Of a DNA stretch of 64,000 nt, positions 33,051 to 41,741 are shown in pieces. This stretch comes from GCA-002726655 sp046582185 (GTDB lineage Bacteria; Pseudomonadota; Gammaproteobacteria; Pseudomonadales; Azotimanducaceae). The stretch covers positions 124,001-188,000 of the forward strand of contig JAYGEX010000041.1 of the NCBI GenBank assembly GCA_046582185.1. The letters run 5' to 3'. A program made the translations under genes and the position numbers. The stretch's first letter is position 1; each line of letters opens with the position of its first letter. The notes beneath the pieces are model-generated. The model had not been told where the DNA came from and did not search any database. It worked only from the letters and a program-made list of their open reading frames with translations.

Positions 33051-34754
33051 CTATTGCTGTTGCCCGCGAATAAGCCTACCGGGCAATGCGCCCGTTGCTA
33101 CGCCATTTTCATAGGTCACTTGCCCATGGCAGATCGTCGCGATATAACCCTCTGTGGTCTGCTCTACCCTTCTACCGCCTGCAGGTAAGTCAAAGACCAT
33201 CTTCGGTGGGTGAATTTTTAACTTGTCGAAATCGATCACATTAATGTCTGCCCGTTTACCCGGTGCAACAATGCCGCGATCATTCAGCCCGACGACGGCA
33301 GCTGTATCTGCCGTCTGCGCCTTAACCAGTATCGGTAAATCAATTAGCTCACCGCGAGTACGGTCCCTGCCCCAGTGAGTTAGCAGGTAGGTGATAAAAC
33401 TGGCATCGCTAATCGTACCGACGTGAGCGCCGCCATCTCCTAGCCCCATGACGGTATTTTCGCTAAGAATCATCTCCCTGCAACAATCAAGATTGAAGTC
33501 TGCATAGTTGGCAAACGGCGTATAGAGAATCTGCTCGCCATCTTTCTCCAGCATAGCATTTAGGGCGTACGCTTCCGGTGTAATGCCCTCGGCTTCTGCC
33601 TTGCTGGCAATACTATCTTCAGGTGTGGGCTCATATTCAGGTGGATCGCCCAGGACCCACATTTTACTGAAGTCACCCAACAACAATGCCGGACCACCGG
33701 CAGGTGCTTTCTCTGCCAGCAACTTCTGCTGGAAGGTTTCATCTCGCAATATCGCTACTTTCTCATTCATGGGCAGCTTTGAAATATCTTTGTAGCTGGG
33801 GTGGCGAACAAAGGGATTCAAGGTGCAATTCAGGCCCATCAATATGCCAATGGCCCGGGGAGCGATCTGCCCTTTCATCCTGGTACCATTAGCATTGGCT
33901 TCATCAATCTTGCTTAATAGTTTTTTCCAGCCCTGAGGATTGATTCCCTGGGCAAGCGATATGGTCATCGATCCACCGCTGGCATCAGTCATGGCCTTCA
34001 GAGTTTCAAATTCCTCATCGAGCCCCTTAAAGTCGGAAATCATTTCCAATACGCCGGATCCCGCATCCCCCACGCCAGCCCCAATACCTACCAATTCATC
34101 CCGGGCGGCAGTAAGCGATGGCGTTGAATCGCCTTTGCTACTTCTATGATTTAGGGTTCGCGAACTGGTAAACCCAAGTGCGCCAGCTTTCATAGCCTCT
34201 GTGGTAAGTCGCCTCATCTCGGCAATATCCTCAGGCGTTGCCGGGTCACGGCGTGCACCGCGCTCTCCCATCACATAAACCCGCAGTGCGGCGTGAGGCA
34301 ACTGAGCACCAATATCCATATCAAAGGATCGCTCAGACAGGAAGTCCATATACTCGGGAAATGATTCCCAATCCCAGGGTAATCCTTCATGGAGTGCCAC
34401 ACCGGGAATGTCTTCAACACCTTCCATCAACTCGATCAGCAAATCGTGATCATCGGCACGACAAGGCGCAAAGCCAACGCCGCAGTTCCCCATGACAATA
34501 GTGGTTACGCCATGATGACTTGACGGGTTGAGCCGGTTCGCCCAGGTTGCCTGGCCATCATAGTGAGTATGAATATCAACGAACCCGGGCGTGACCAGTG
34601 CTCCACGCGCATCGATTACTCTGCTTGCATCGCCATCGAATTCACCGACTTCAGCAATTAATCCATCCTTGACTGCGATATCTGCGATCCGCTCCGGCGC
34701 GCCAGTTCCATCAACCAGACGACCACCTTTTATAATCAAATCAAATTTTGGCAT
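33051..34754 (-). CDS. N-acyl-D-amino-acid deacylase-like amidohydrolase
   Basis: 567 residues of the amidohydrolase superfamily, D-aminoacylase-like branch. The start FDLIIKGGRLVDGTGAPER, metal site GFVDIHTHYDGQ, the cysteine-containing GNCGVGFAPC segment and GDGGAHVG near the C-terminus are family marks. It likely releases free D-amino acids from N-acyl forms in the cytoplasm; exact substrate (Asp, Glu or neutral) is not readable. The ATG has an AAGGAG ribosome site. It is downstream of a Gfo/Idh gene and an 18-bp tandem repeat. DauA-like and RidA-like genes nearby fit D-amino-acid catabolism. Confidence 0.87.
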   Translation of the reverse strand: MPKFDLIIKGGRLVDGTGAPERIADIAVKDGLIAEVGEFDGDASRVIDARGALVTPGFVDIHTHYDGQATWANRLNPSSHHGVTTIVMGNCGVGFAPCRADDHDLLIELMEGVEDIPGVALHEGLPWDWESFPEYMDFLSERSFDMDIGAQLPHAALRVYVMGERGARRDPATPEDIAEMRRLTTEAMKAGALGFTSSRTLNHRSSKGDSTPSLTAARDELVGIGAGVGDAGSGVLEMISDFKGLDEEFETLKAMTDASGGSMTISLAQGINPQGWKKLLSKIDEANANGTRMKGQIAPRAIGILMGLNCTLNPFVRHPSYKDISKLPMNEKVAILRDETFQQKLLAEKAPAGGPALLLGDFSKMWVLGDPPEYEPTPEDSIASKAEAEGITPEAYALNAMLEKDGEQILYTPFANYADFNLDCCREMILSENTVMGLGDGGAHVGTISDASFITYLLTHWGRDRTRGELIDLPILVKAQTADTAAVVGLNDRGIVAPGKRADINVIDFDKLKIHPPKMVFDLPAGGRRVEQTTEGYIATICHGQVTYENGVATGALPGRLIRGQQQ

Positions 34755-34786
34755 TGTTCTATCACTCCTTTTAAGGCATTTGCTTT

Positions 34787-34840
34787 GTTCAGGACTGCTT
34801 ATCCGTTCAGGACTGTTTACAAGTTCAGGACTGTACCCAA
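34787..34840. repeat. Three 18-bp tandem repeats upstream of the amidohydrolase
   Basis: GTTCAGGACTG occurs at 34787, 34805 and 34823, exactly 18 bp apart; the 7-bp spacers are less conserved. The repeats lie in the 118-bp gap between the Gfo/Idh stop and the amidohydrolase start. Spacing of 18 bp is not a whole number of helical turns, so they are not obviously a single-face operator array. They could be a slipped-strand expansion or binding sites. Confidence 0.7.
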
Positions 34841-34872
34841 GAGATCATACAATTTTCTGATCGAAATGGTAG

Positions 34873-35931
34873 CTAGGAGATCTTCACCTCTCGGCCATTT
34901 TTGCCAGCCGACTTATAAATAGCGTCCAACATTTTTTGTACCGCAAGCCCATCGGCACCAGGCGATAGCGTCGGCTTGTTATACAGGCAGTGATCTACAA
35001 AATTCGCCATCTTGAGCTTAAACATACCATCAAAACTTTCATCGCCAAGCCACGCGGGTGTCTTATTTACCATGTGACCCGCCTCGTCCGTAAAAATCTT
35101 GGTTGGATTCCAGCTACAGCCGCCCTTGTCACCCATTAGCTCAAAGGACCAGCTACTCTCTTCAATATGTGCAGCCCAACCCGCTTCGATTGTCAGCACC
35201 GCCCCATTTTCGAACCTGATTCGACCTACTGCCAGGTCTTCCACTGTATGATTTTTATAGTCCCAACCTTTCCATGCTGTCTCAATTTTGTCTGAGGGTT
35301 TATTGCCAATGTAGCTGAAGATGTCGCCAACGGCACTAACAGGTTTAGGGGAGCCCATCACGAAATGAGCCATCTCAAGGGCGTGTACACCAATATCAAT
35401 GAGGGGCCCGCCACCTTGTAGATCCTTGTTACCGAACACGCCCCAATTTGGAATACCCCGGCGCCTAAGTGCCCGAACCCTGCCGTACAGAATATTACCG
35501 AACTGTCCCTCGTTAGCAGCCTGTTTCAGGTAACTTGTTCGTGGATTGTATCGGTATTGAAAGCCAATCACCAATTTTTTCCCGGCTGCCTGGGCAGCAT
35601 CCAACATGCGCTGACCTTCCCGTGCATTCATCGCTAATGGTTTTTCACACAGGACATGGCAGCCTGCCTTTAAGGCATCTATGGTCGGTTGTAGATGCAG
35701 CTTGTTGGGCGTGCAAACGCTCACCGCATCCAAAGACTCGTTTTTTAACATATCCTTGTAGTTGGTATAGAGGCGATCGATCCCATACTTCTCACGCTGG
35801 GCCTGCATTGTTTTCTCGCTGACATCGGCTAGTGCTACCAGCTCAACATCTTTACGCTTAGCCAGCTCTTTAAGATGAATGCCCGCTATTCCACCAGAAC
35901 CAATAAATCCATACTTCAATTTCTTTGCCAT
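34873..35931 (-). CDS. Gfo/Idh/MocA-family oxidoreductase
   Basis: NAD(P)-dependent oxidoreductase. N-terminal Rossmann motif KYGFIGSGGIAGIHL, then the family signature HVLCEKPLAMNAREG, catalytic region GPLIDIGVHALEMAHFVMG. 352 residues from the ATG at 35931 chosen because the Rossmann strand follows at once; an ATG at 35952 would add seven residues. Such enzymes act on sugars or cyclitols; substrate not identifiable. Same strand as the amidohydrolase downstream. Confidence 0.88.
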   Translation of the reverse strand: MAKKLKYGFIGSGGIAGIHLKELAKRKDVELVALADVSEKTMQAQREKYGIDRLYTNYKDMLKNESLDAVSVCTPNKLHLQPTIDALKAGCHVLCEKPLAMNAREGQRMLDAAQAAGKKLVIGFQYRYNPRTSYLKQAANEGQFGNILYGRVRALRRRGIPNWGVFGNKDLQGGGPLIDIGVHALEMAHFVMGSPKPVSAVGDIFSYIGNKPSDKIETAWKGWDYKNHTVEDLAVGRIRFENGAVLTIEAGWAAHIEESSWSFELMGDKGGCSWNPTKIFTDEAGHMVNKTPAWLGDESFDGMFKLKMANFVDHCLYNKPTLSPGADGLAVQKMLDAIYKSAGKNGREVKIS

Positions 35932-36014
35932 TAAGATACACTTCAAAAACAAGACGCATCGATACTACCATTACAACTATCAACAATGTATGGGTGCCAG
36001 ATCGTTCAACAAAT

Positions 36015-36284
36015 ATGACGAAGGGGGTTTTGTCATCAGAAGCAGTTAGCCATACAGAGAAACCTCTGTATGGCACTGGATACACAAAATACGTACTGGG
36101 CGTACTGGTTGTGGTCTATGTCTTCAATTTTGTTGATCTCCAGATTCTGGCAATTCTTGCACCTGCAATTAAGAACGAACTTGGATTGTCAGGCACCGAA
36201 ATCGGAGCACTCAGCGGCATAGCATTGTTTGCAAAGTACGTATGTTCGGTCGAGGTGTTATCCGTAAGCTCACAAAAGATTTGA
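36015..36284 (+). pseudogene. MFS transporter remnant (N-terminal part)
   Basis: Codes for the beginning of an MFS permease: YVLGVLVVVYVFNFVDLQIL, PAIKNELGLSGTEIGALSG. After about 75 residues, in what should be the second membrane helix, the sequence becomes KYVCSVEVLSVSSQKI and stops. Nothing resembling the remaining ten helices follows before the porin gene. It is a truncated copy left by deletion. Confidence 0.7.
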
Positions 36285-36495
36285 TTATATAAGCTTGCTA
36301 CAATCAGGAACGCACATCGAACTCGCGCAAGGGCTCGCGTAAGCCAACCTGCATTGCATCACTGTATGAAAGCTCACAAAGGCATTCATCAACCATTCTG
36401 ATTTATGTCAGAATTCTCTTTATCAAATCTTTACAATAAGCATATATCCTGTCGAACGAACTCTCAGCTTCGCCATCTCTAATCTGGATGATTTA

Positions 36496-37737
36496 ATGAA
36501 CAAAAAACTACTTGTCGCAATAATCTGCGGCGTCCTGATGTACATTGGCACACCAGTCTTTGCCGCCATTTCTGATCAGGATTTTGCAAGTCTGAAAGCA
36601 GATTTCGTGGAGCTGATGCAGCGCGTCAACGCTCTTGAAGCAGAAAATGCCGAACTTAGAAAGGCGCCGGTAGTCGCGGCAGCAACCTCTCCCGCACAAA
36701 ACCCTGCATCGTCCCGGACTGACAATATCAGATGGAAGGGCGACTTCAGATATCGCTATGAAGGCATCAATGTAGAAGATGAGGAGACAAGAAATCGCAA
36801 CAGAATTCGCGCACGTTATACGCTGATTGCTGACCTGCCCCAAAATGTTGAAGTGGGCATCGGTATGGCGACGGGGGGCGACGACCCAGTATCGACCAAT
36901 CAAACGCTGGGGAATGTTGGCTCTACCAAGGACGTTCATCTGAATCTGGCATATTTCAATTGGGCCGCTGTTGAAAACATTAATGTCATCGGCGGCAAGT
37001 TCAAGAACATCTGGGTGCGCCCTGACAATAACGAGCTGCTGTGGGATTCCGATTATAACCCTGAGGGATTCGCATTCATCTTCGACAATGGGAGGTTTTT
37101 TGTCAATGGCGGTTTAAATTGGCTGGAGAGCGACAGCAAGACAGACAACAGCCGATTCGCATGGGGATTGCAATCGGGTATCACGGGCAATTTGGGCGAC
37201 AACACGTTTAAGGCTGGTGTAGCCTATTTTGAAATACCGGTGCAAGGACGGGAAGTTTTCTTCGGCGACGAAGATGCTTTCTTCGGCAATAGCTTTACTT
37301 GTGTTGATCCCGTAAACCTTCTTGGATGTACCTACGATCACAATTTTGAGGACGTGGAGTTGTTCGCCGAATTACGAACCAGCCTTGGCGATATGCCGCT
37401 GACATTATTTGCAGACTACGCGCAAAATCTTGATACAAATCACTTCAACACTGCCTGGGCTGCCGGTGCCAGGATAGGAAAGGCCAGCGATTCCGGTACC
37501 TGGCAAGCGGCATATCGATATCAGGACATAGAGGCGGACTCACTCTTCGGACTGACCGTCGGTTCCGACTTTGCCGGCGGCGGCACGGATTCGAAGGGGC
37601 ATATCTTCAGCGGATCATATGCAATCAATAAAAGCTGGAAGCTTGCCCTGACCTATTTTGTAACCGAACGAAATGGCGACCTCGGCGCAACAGAGGATTA
37701 CGACAGGATCATGATCGACACCAAGTTCAAATTCTAA
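36496..37737 (+). CDS. Putative outer-membrane porin with N-terminal coiled coil
   Basis: 413 residues: signal peptide ending TPVFAAI, a coiled coil of about 35 residues (LKADFVELMQRVNALEAENAELRK) as in trimeric porins, here split by convention, then alternating beta-strand sequence to the final KFKF, ending in aromatic F as outer-membrane barrels do. It matches the putative-porin (Porin_5-like) family. Two cysteines in an extracellular loop-like region (FTCVDPVNLLGC) may form a disulfide. Substrate unknown; next gene is a D-amino-acid dehydrogenase 7 bp away, so import of amino compounds is possible. Confidence 0.8.
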   Translation: MNKKLLVAIICGVLMYIGTPVFAAISDQDFASLKADFVELMQRVNALEAENAELRKAPVVAAATSPAQNPASSRTDNIRWKGDFRYRYEGINVEDEETRNRNRIRARYTLIADLPQNVEVGIGMATGGDDPVSTNQTLGNVGSTKDVHLNLAYFNWAAVENINVIGGKFKNIWVRPDNNELLWDSDYNPEGFAFIFDNGRFFVNGGLNWLESDSKTDNSRFAWGLQSGITGNLGDNTFKAGVAYFEIPVQGREVFFGDEDAFFGNSFTCVDPVNLLGCTYDHNFEDVELFAELRTSLGDMPLTLFADYAQNLDTNHFNTAWAAGARIGKASDSGTWQAAYRYQDIEADSLFGLTVGSDFAGGGTDSKGHIFSGSYAINKSWKLALTYFVTERNGDLGATEDYDRIMIDTKFKF

Positions 37738-37744
37738 ATAACAA

Positions 37745-38854
37745 ATGACAAATGACTTCATCATTATTGGCGGCGGCATTGCGGGTATCTCACTTGGTGC
37801 ACGCCTGGCGAACTATGGTTCGGTTAAAATCCTGGAGATGGAAGGACAACCAGGCTACCACGCCACGGGAAGGTCGGCGGCCTATTTCGCACCGGCCTAT
37901 GGCAATGATGTTGTTCGGGAAATCACCGCTGCCAGCGAAGCATTCTTCAGGAATCCACCGGATGATTTTGCCGATGCAGCGCTTCTTCACCCACGCGACT
38001 CACTTTTTGTTGCCCGCAAAGATCAAAGGGCCGCCATGGATAAACTACGGGAAGACAGCCCTCAATTAGTCCCTCTTAATACCAATGAACTGAAAACATC
38101 AGTCCCTATTCTCAATACAACGGAACTGGTCTCAGGCCTTAGGGATCCATTCGGCGGCGATCTTGATGTGCACGCAATACTTCAGGGATTCCTGCGGCAG
38201 TTTCGCGTGCAAGGAGGCGAACTTCTCACCAATACTCATGTTAAAGCTTTACAACGCCAGAATGGATCCTGGCTAGTTAAGACAAATGCAGGGGATTTCA
38301 GCGCTGCTATTATTATCAATGCCGCCGGTGCGTGGGCAGATAAGGTAGCAATGCATGCGGGTCTTGCTGCCATCGGCCTCACACCTCTGCGCCGCACCGC
38401 GATACTGGTTGACGCGCCTGCCGAGCTTGATATTTCCCAGTGGCCACTAATCATTGATGTCGATGAGCACTTCTATGTCAAACCCGATGCTGGCCAGCTA
38501 TTGATCTCTCCAGCAGATGAAATACCATCCGAACCGTGCGATGCGCAGCCTGACGAGTTAGATATAGCAATTGTGGTTGATCGCATACAACAAGTTACCG
38601 ACCTTGATATCACAAAGATTAACCATCGTTGGGCTGGCCTGCGTACATTCTCACCGGACAGATCTTTTGTAGCTGGGTTTGACCCCCGAACGACAGGTTT
38701 CTTCTGGCTTGCCGCTCAGGGTGGTTATGGCGTTCAGACTTGCCCGGCACTTTCTGACCTGGCAACGCAATTACTAACCAATAGTCACAAGGCGCAGACG
38801 GATATAATGGTTAAAAAGCTTGGCCCACTTATCGCGCCCGATCGTTTCCTTTAG
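37745..38854 (+). CDS. FAD-dependent D-amino-acid dehydrogenase, DauA-like
   Basis: Flavoenzyme of the DAO family. N-terminal FAD motif IIGGGIAGISLGARL, then PGYHATGRSAAYF, GAWADKVA, and C-terminal FFWLAAQGGYGVQTCPA. The order and residues closely follow Pseudomonas D-arginine dehydrogenase DauA (GYHSTGRSAA and WVAAQGGYGIQT), so oxidation of basic D-amino acids to imino acids is a good guess. It lies 7 bp behind the porin and near a periplasmic RidA-like gene, which would deaminate imines. Confidence 0.85.
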   Translation: MTNDFIIIGGGIAGISLGARLANYGSVKILEMEGQPGYHATGRSAAYFAPAYGNDVVREITAASEAFFRNPPDDFADAALLHPRDSLFVARKDQRAAMDKLREDSPQLVPLNTNELKTSVPILNTTELVSGLRDPFGGDLDVHAILQGFLRQFRVQGGELLTNTHVKALQRQNGSWLVKTNAGDFSAAIIINAAGAWADKVAMHAGLAAIGLTPLRRTAILVDAPAELDISQWPLIIDVDEHFYVKPDAGQLLISPADEIPSEPCDAQPDELDIAIVVDRIQQVTDLDITKINHRWAGLRTFSPDRSFVAGFDPRTTGFFWLAAQGGYGVQTCPALSDLATQLLTNSHKAQTDIMVKKLGPLIAPDRFL

Positions 38855-38960
38855 ATGGTTCTTGTAGATAGTTCTTGTCCGAAAACTAAGACTACCCTAG
38901 CAGTAGCCCTGTATATTAAACGGGCAGACCAAAATTATGGAAATGAGACGGAACGCAGAA

Positions 38961-39859
38961 ATGAAAACAAAACTAATCGCCAGCGAATGTGCGGCGGGTT
39001 TATACCCCATGAACACCTTAAGTGGGTTCAACTATTGTCTTGATAGCGGCGTTGACGGCATCGAATTTGACGTTCATTTGAGTCGGGATGGCCATGTTGT
39101 TGTTCAGCATGATTATCTTCTCAATCGCCGGATTACCAGAAATGCAGGGGGCGCTGGCTCGATACCGCAGGCCCTGCACTCTGCCAGCTTAGCCTGGAGG
39201 AAATAAAAATCTATGACGTTGGTCGATACGCGCCTAATTCCAGGGAAGAGAAAAGCTATCCCGATTACCATTGGATTGATGGTGAATCGATTCCCGCATT
39301 CCAGGAATTTCTCACCAGTTATCTGACCCATCACGGATCCTCCATAGAGTTATGGGTAGAACTAAAAACAACGCCCTACCAACGGGACATTAGCTCGGAT
39401 CCGCAGGCATTACTGATGGCTGTAATTGATGCGGTAAGAGATGCAGGTCTAGAAGGCAATACTATGCTGCTCGCATTCGAGTGGGATTTGTTATTCGAGG
39501 CCAGAAAGATCTGTCCAGAGCTGCGAACTGATTTTCTTAAGATCAATCCGGAATTTATGATTAACACCTATAAACGCCTGGGATCGATCGATCCAAATCT
39601 GCTATATGGACAATATCAGATCGAGCCGTATGGCTCTGCCCCGGCGGCGATAGCAGCTGCTGGAGGAGACGGATGGGGACCTTACATTCACGATGTAACA
39701 ATATCCGATGTACGCCATGCACATAATCTGGGACTTGAAGTTAACCTGTGGGGCGTAGATTCATCCGATGAACCCATGGATGCAGCGCTCGCTCTAAGCG
39801 CCGATTCAATTACCTTGTCAAGACCTGACCTACTGCAAAATAAGATAGACTTAATGTAA
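38961..39859 (+). pseudogene. Glycerophosphodiester-phosphodiesterase-like gene with a frameshift
   Basis: Two frames together give one GDPD-like protein: first SGVDGIEFDVHLSRDGHVVV, then from about 39152 the next frame with WLDTAGPALCQLSLEEIKIY to the end. The shift is at a run of five G (39147-39151); six G would restore a single frame reading NAGGRWL. The usual first catalytic motif HRG is replaced here by SEC (IASECAAGLYP), while FDVHLSRDG and QHD remain. So even the intact form was an atypical member. It could be a sequencing error, a recent mutation or slippage. Confidence 0.75.
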
Positions 39860-39943
39860 GGACGATCAAGCGCAAAAAAATACGATATATTAGCCGCGAT
39901 GATTTTTCTTGAATGTACGCTCTCTTCAGCCAAAGGAATAATA

Positions 39944-40384
39944 ATGAAAAAAATACTAATCAGCACAATCGTTACCTTGTTGTGTTCAGGTCACGCTCTT
40001 GGCGCTTCCCTCGAAATCCTAGGTGCGGCTGATACGAAGCGACTTGGTCTGCCTTTTTCTGAAGCCGTCATCGTTGGCGATCTGATGTTCCTCTCCGGTC
40101 AGCTGGGTACAAAACCAGGCGAAATGAAGCTGGTCAAGGGTGGGATTCAGGCAGAAACCCGGCAGACAATGGCAAACATCAGGGCCATTCTGGAGAAGTA
40201 CGGCTCAAGCATGGACAAGATTGCTAAATGCACGATTTTCCTTGCTAATATGGATGAATGGGGAGAAATGAACGTTGCCTACATTGAAGCGCTCGGCGAT
40301 CACCGCCCCGCCAGAAGTGCCCTTGGCGCGAGTGGGTTGGCGCTTGGAGGAAGCGTCGAAATAGAGTGTATCGCTGCACGCTAA
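39944..40384 (+). CDS. Exported RidA-family (YjgF/UK114) protein
   Basis: RidA-like deaminase fold with an unusual signal peptide (MKKILISTIVTLLCSGHALG). The core has VGDLMFLSGQLGTKPGEM, the substrate-carboxylate arginine in HRPARSA, and the glutamate in VEIECIAA. The start at 39944 was chosen because it directly begins the signal; an upstream ATG at 39899 would add a non-signal extension. Cytoplasmic RidA hydrolyses reactive imines; a periplasmic copy near DauA-like dehydrogenase suggests imine handling outside the cytoplasm (inference). Confidence 0.82.
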   Translation: MKKILISTIVTLLCSGHALGASLEILGAADTKRLGLPFSEAVIVGDLMFLSGQLGTKPGEMKLVKGGIQAETRQTMANIRAILEKYGSSMDKIAKCTIFLANMDEWGEMNVAYIEALGDHRPARSALGASGLALGGSVEIECIAAR

Positions 40385-40776
40385 TCTTGTTATAGATAGC
40401 CCCTAATCGATAGTCTGTAAATTCGAACTAGTCGTAACTGGCCTCGACCGGACATAAGCTACTCGCACAAGCCCCGGGGACATCAAATATCTGATTGATG
40501 CGTTTGCATTACAGCAGGGGACCTTAACAAGACGTCCTTTAGAACTTTCCGGCTCGGCATCCGATCGGCCGACAATCGGGTATTCGATCATTCAATCACC
40601 CACCAGCAATTGAAAAGATGTCATGATAACATTCGTTTATCACACCTAACTGCCGTACCTGCTCACATTGGTAGACACCAGGTGAAGAATAAAAGGGAAG
40701 CCCTCTGTCGGCTAACGACATCTTTAAGTGGGTGTTCGAACTGAATCCCGACCACTAAACGTATCTCGGACAATCA
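40385..40776. other. 392-bp stretch without an identifiable gene
   Basis: Nothing recognised. On the plus strand, 40458-40613 is open for 51 codons with protein-like composition (SPGDIKYLIDAFALQQG), but it has no start or family. On the minus strand a 62-codon frame at 40403-40591 is equally unsupported. The GC-rich palindromic patch CCGATCGGCCGACAATCGG lies near 40560-40579. It may be an eroded gene. Confidence 0.4.
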
Positions 40777-41688
40777 ATGGATCTGTATCAACCCATAGAA
40801 TCAGCCCTTACAATTTGGCTGCAGGAAACTGCGCCGGAAGCTCGCCGCTTCTTCCATGGACGCGGGCATCTTCACGAAGGGCTGGAACATATTAATATCG
40901 ATTGGTACCCACCCCTTCTGTTAATTACGGCATATTCCGAAATTCAGAATATTTCAGCACTGATATCAACAATCACAAGAGTAGACAACAACGCACAAGT
41001 CAAGTCTATCAAGCTGCAGGAACGCTTCAAAAAAGGCGCACCAGCGACTACAATCTTCGGTGAAGAACTCAACGAACTGATTGTTTCCGAGGGCAATCTA
41101 AAATTTGAAGTTCGTCCTGGCAGTCATCAAAATTCCGGGCTATTTCTTGATATGCGCCCATTGCGCCAATGGCTACAGAAATACAGTGAGGGCAGGAATG
41201 TCCTGAATCTGTTTGCTTATACCTGCGCCTTGTCGGTAGCGGCTCTGGACGGCAATGCCAGGCAAGTTGTCAATGTTGATATGAGCAAGCCAAGCATCAA
41301 ATGGGGTGAAAAAAATCACCTGCTCAATAATCAGGACCTACGTTCGGTTCGATCGGTGCCGCACAATGTATTTCGCTCATGGGGGCGGATAAAAAAAATG
41401 GGCCCGTATCAAACCATAATCATAGATCCACCAAGCCGGCAACGGGGCAGCTTCGATGCCGAAAAAAACTATGCGACGGTACTAAAGAAACTACCCCAGC
41501 TAGCTGCTCCAGGCGCTGATATCATTGCAACCATAAATAGTCCATATCTAGGACCTGATTTCCTGATTAATTTAATGGATCGTTATGGACCTAAATGTAC
41601 ATCCGCAAGGGACATTCCCCCTTCTCCTGAATTTGAAGATAAATTTCCCGACAAAGCGCTTAAAATTGTCCGTTTTCGAGTCGACTAG
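40777..41688 (+). CDS. Class I SAM-dependent methyltransferase, RlmI/YccW-like
   Basis: 303 residues. C-terminal methyltransferase domain: FLDMRPLRQWL, NVLNLFAYTCALSVAAL, VVNVDMSKPSIKWGEKNH and the catalytic-type motif IIIDPPSRQRGSF. This order is that of the RlmI/RlmK rRNA cytosine methyltransferase family (PF10672). The N-terminal 100 residues form a short substrate domain without PUA motif. Probably a 23S rRNA or protein methyltransferase; target not determined. Confidence 0.82.
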   Translation: MDLYQPIESALTIWLQETAPEARRFFHGRGHLHEGLEHINIDWYPPLLLITAYSEIQNISALISTITRVDNNAQVKSIKLQERFKKGAPATTIFGEELNELIVSEGNLKFEVRPGSHQNSGLFLDMRPLRQWLQKYSEGRNVLNLFAYTCALSVAALDGNARQVVNVDMSKPSIKWGEKNHLLNNQDLRSVRSVPHNVFRSWGRIKKMGPYQTIIIDPPSRQRGSFDAEKNYATVLKKLPQLAAPGADIIATINSPYLGPDFLINLMDRYGPKCTSARDIPPSPEFEDKFPDKALKIVRFRVD

Positions 41689-41741
41689 CAGCAGTAACAA
41701 CGACAGCTTTCAAGTTTTATACCTTCAGGAATCAAACAAGA

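Noticed and set aside
34787..34840. 18-bp triple repeat as a CRISPR
   Set aside because: The repeat core is only 11 bp and spacers 7 bp, far too short.
40403..40591. Minus-strand 62-codon frame in the gene-free stretch
   Set aside because: No ribosome site, no family, and the opposite strand is equally open.
40700..40760. tRNA-like T-arm (GTTCGAACTGAATCCC) near 40730
   Set aside because: No matching acceptor stem, D-arm or anticodon arm could be built around it.
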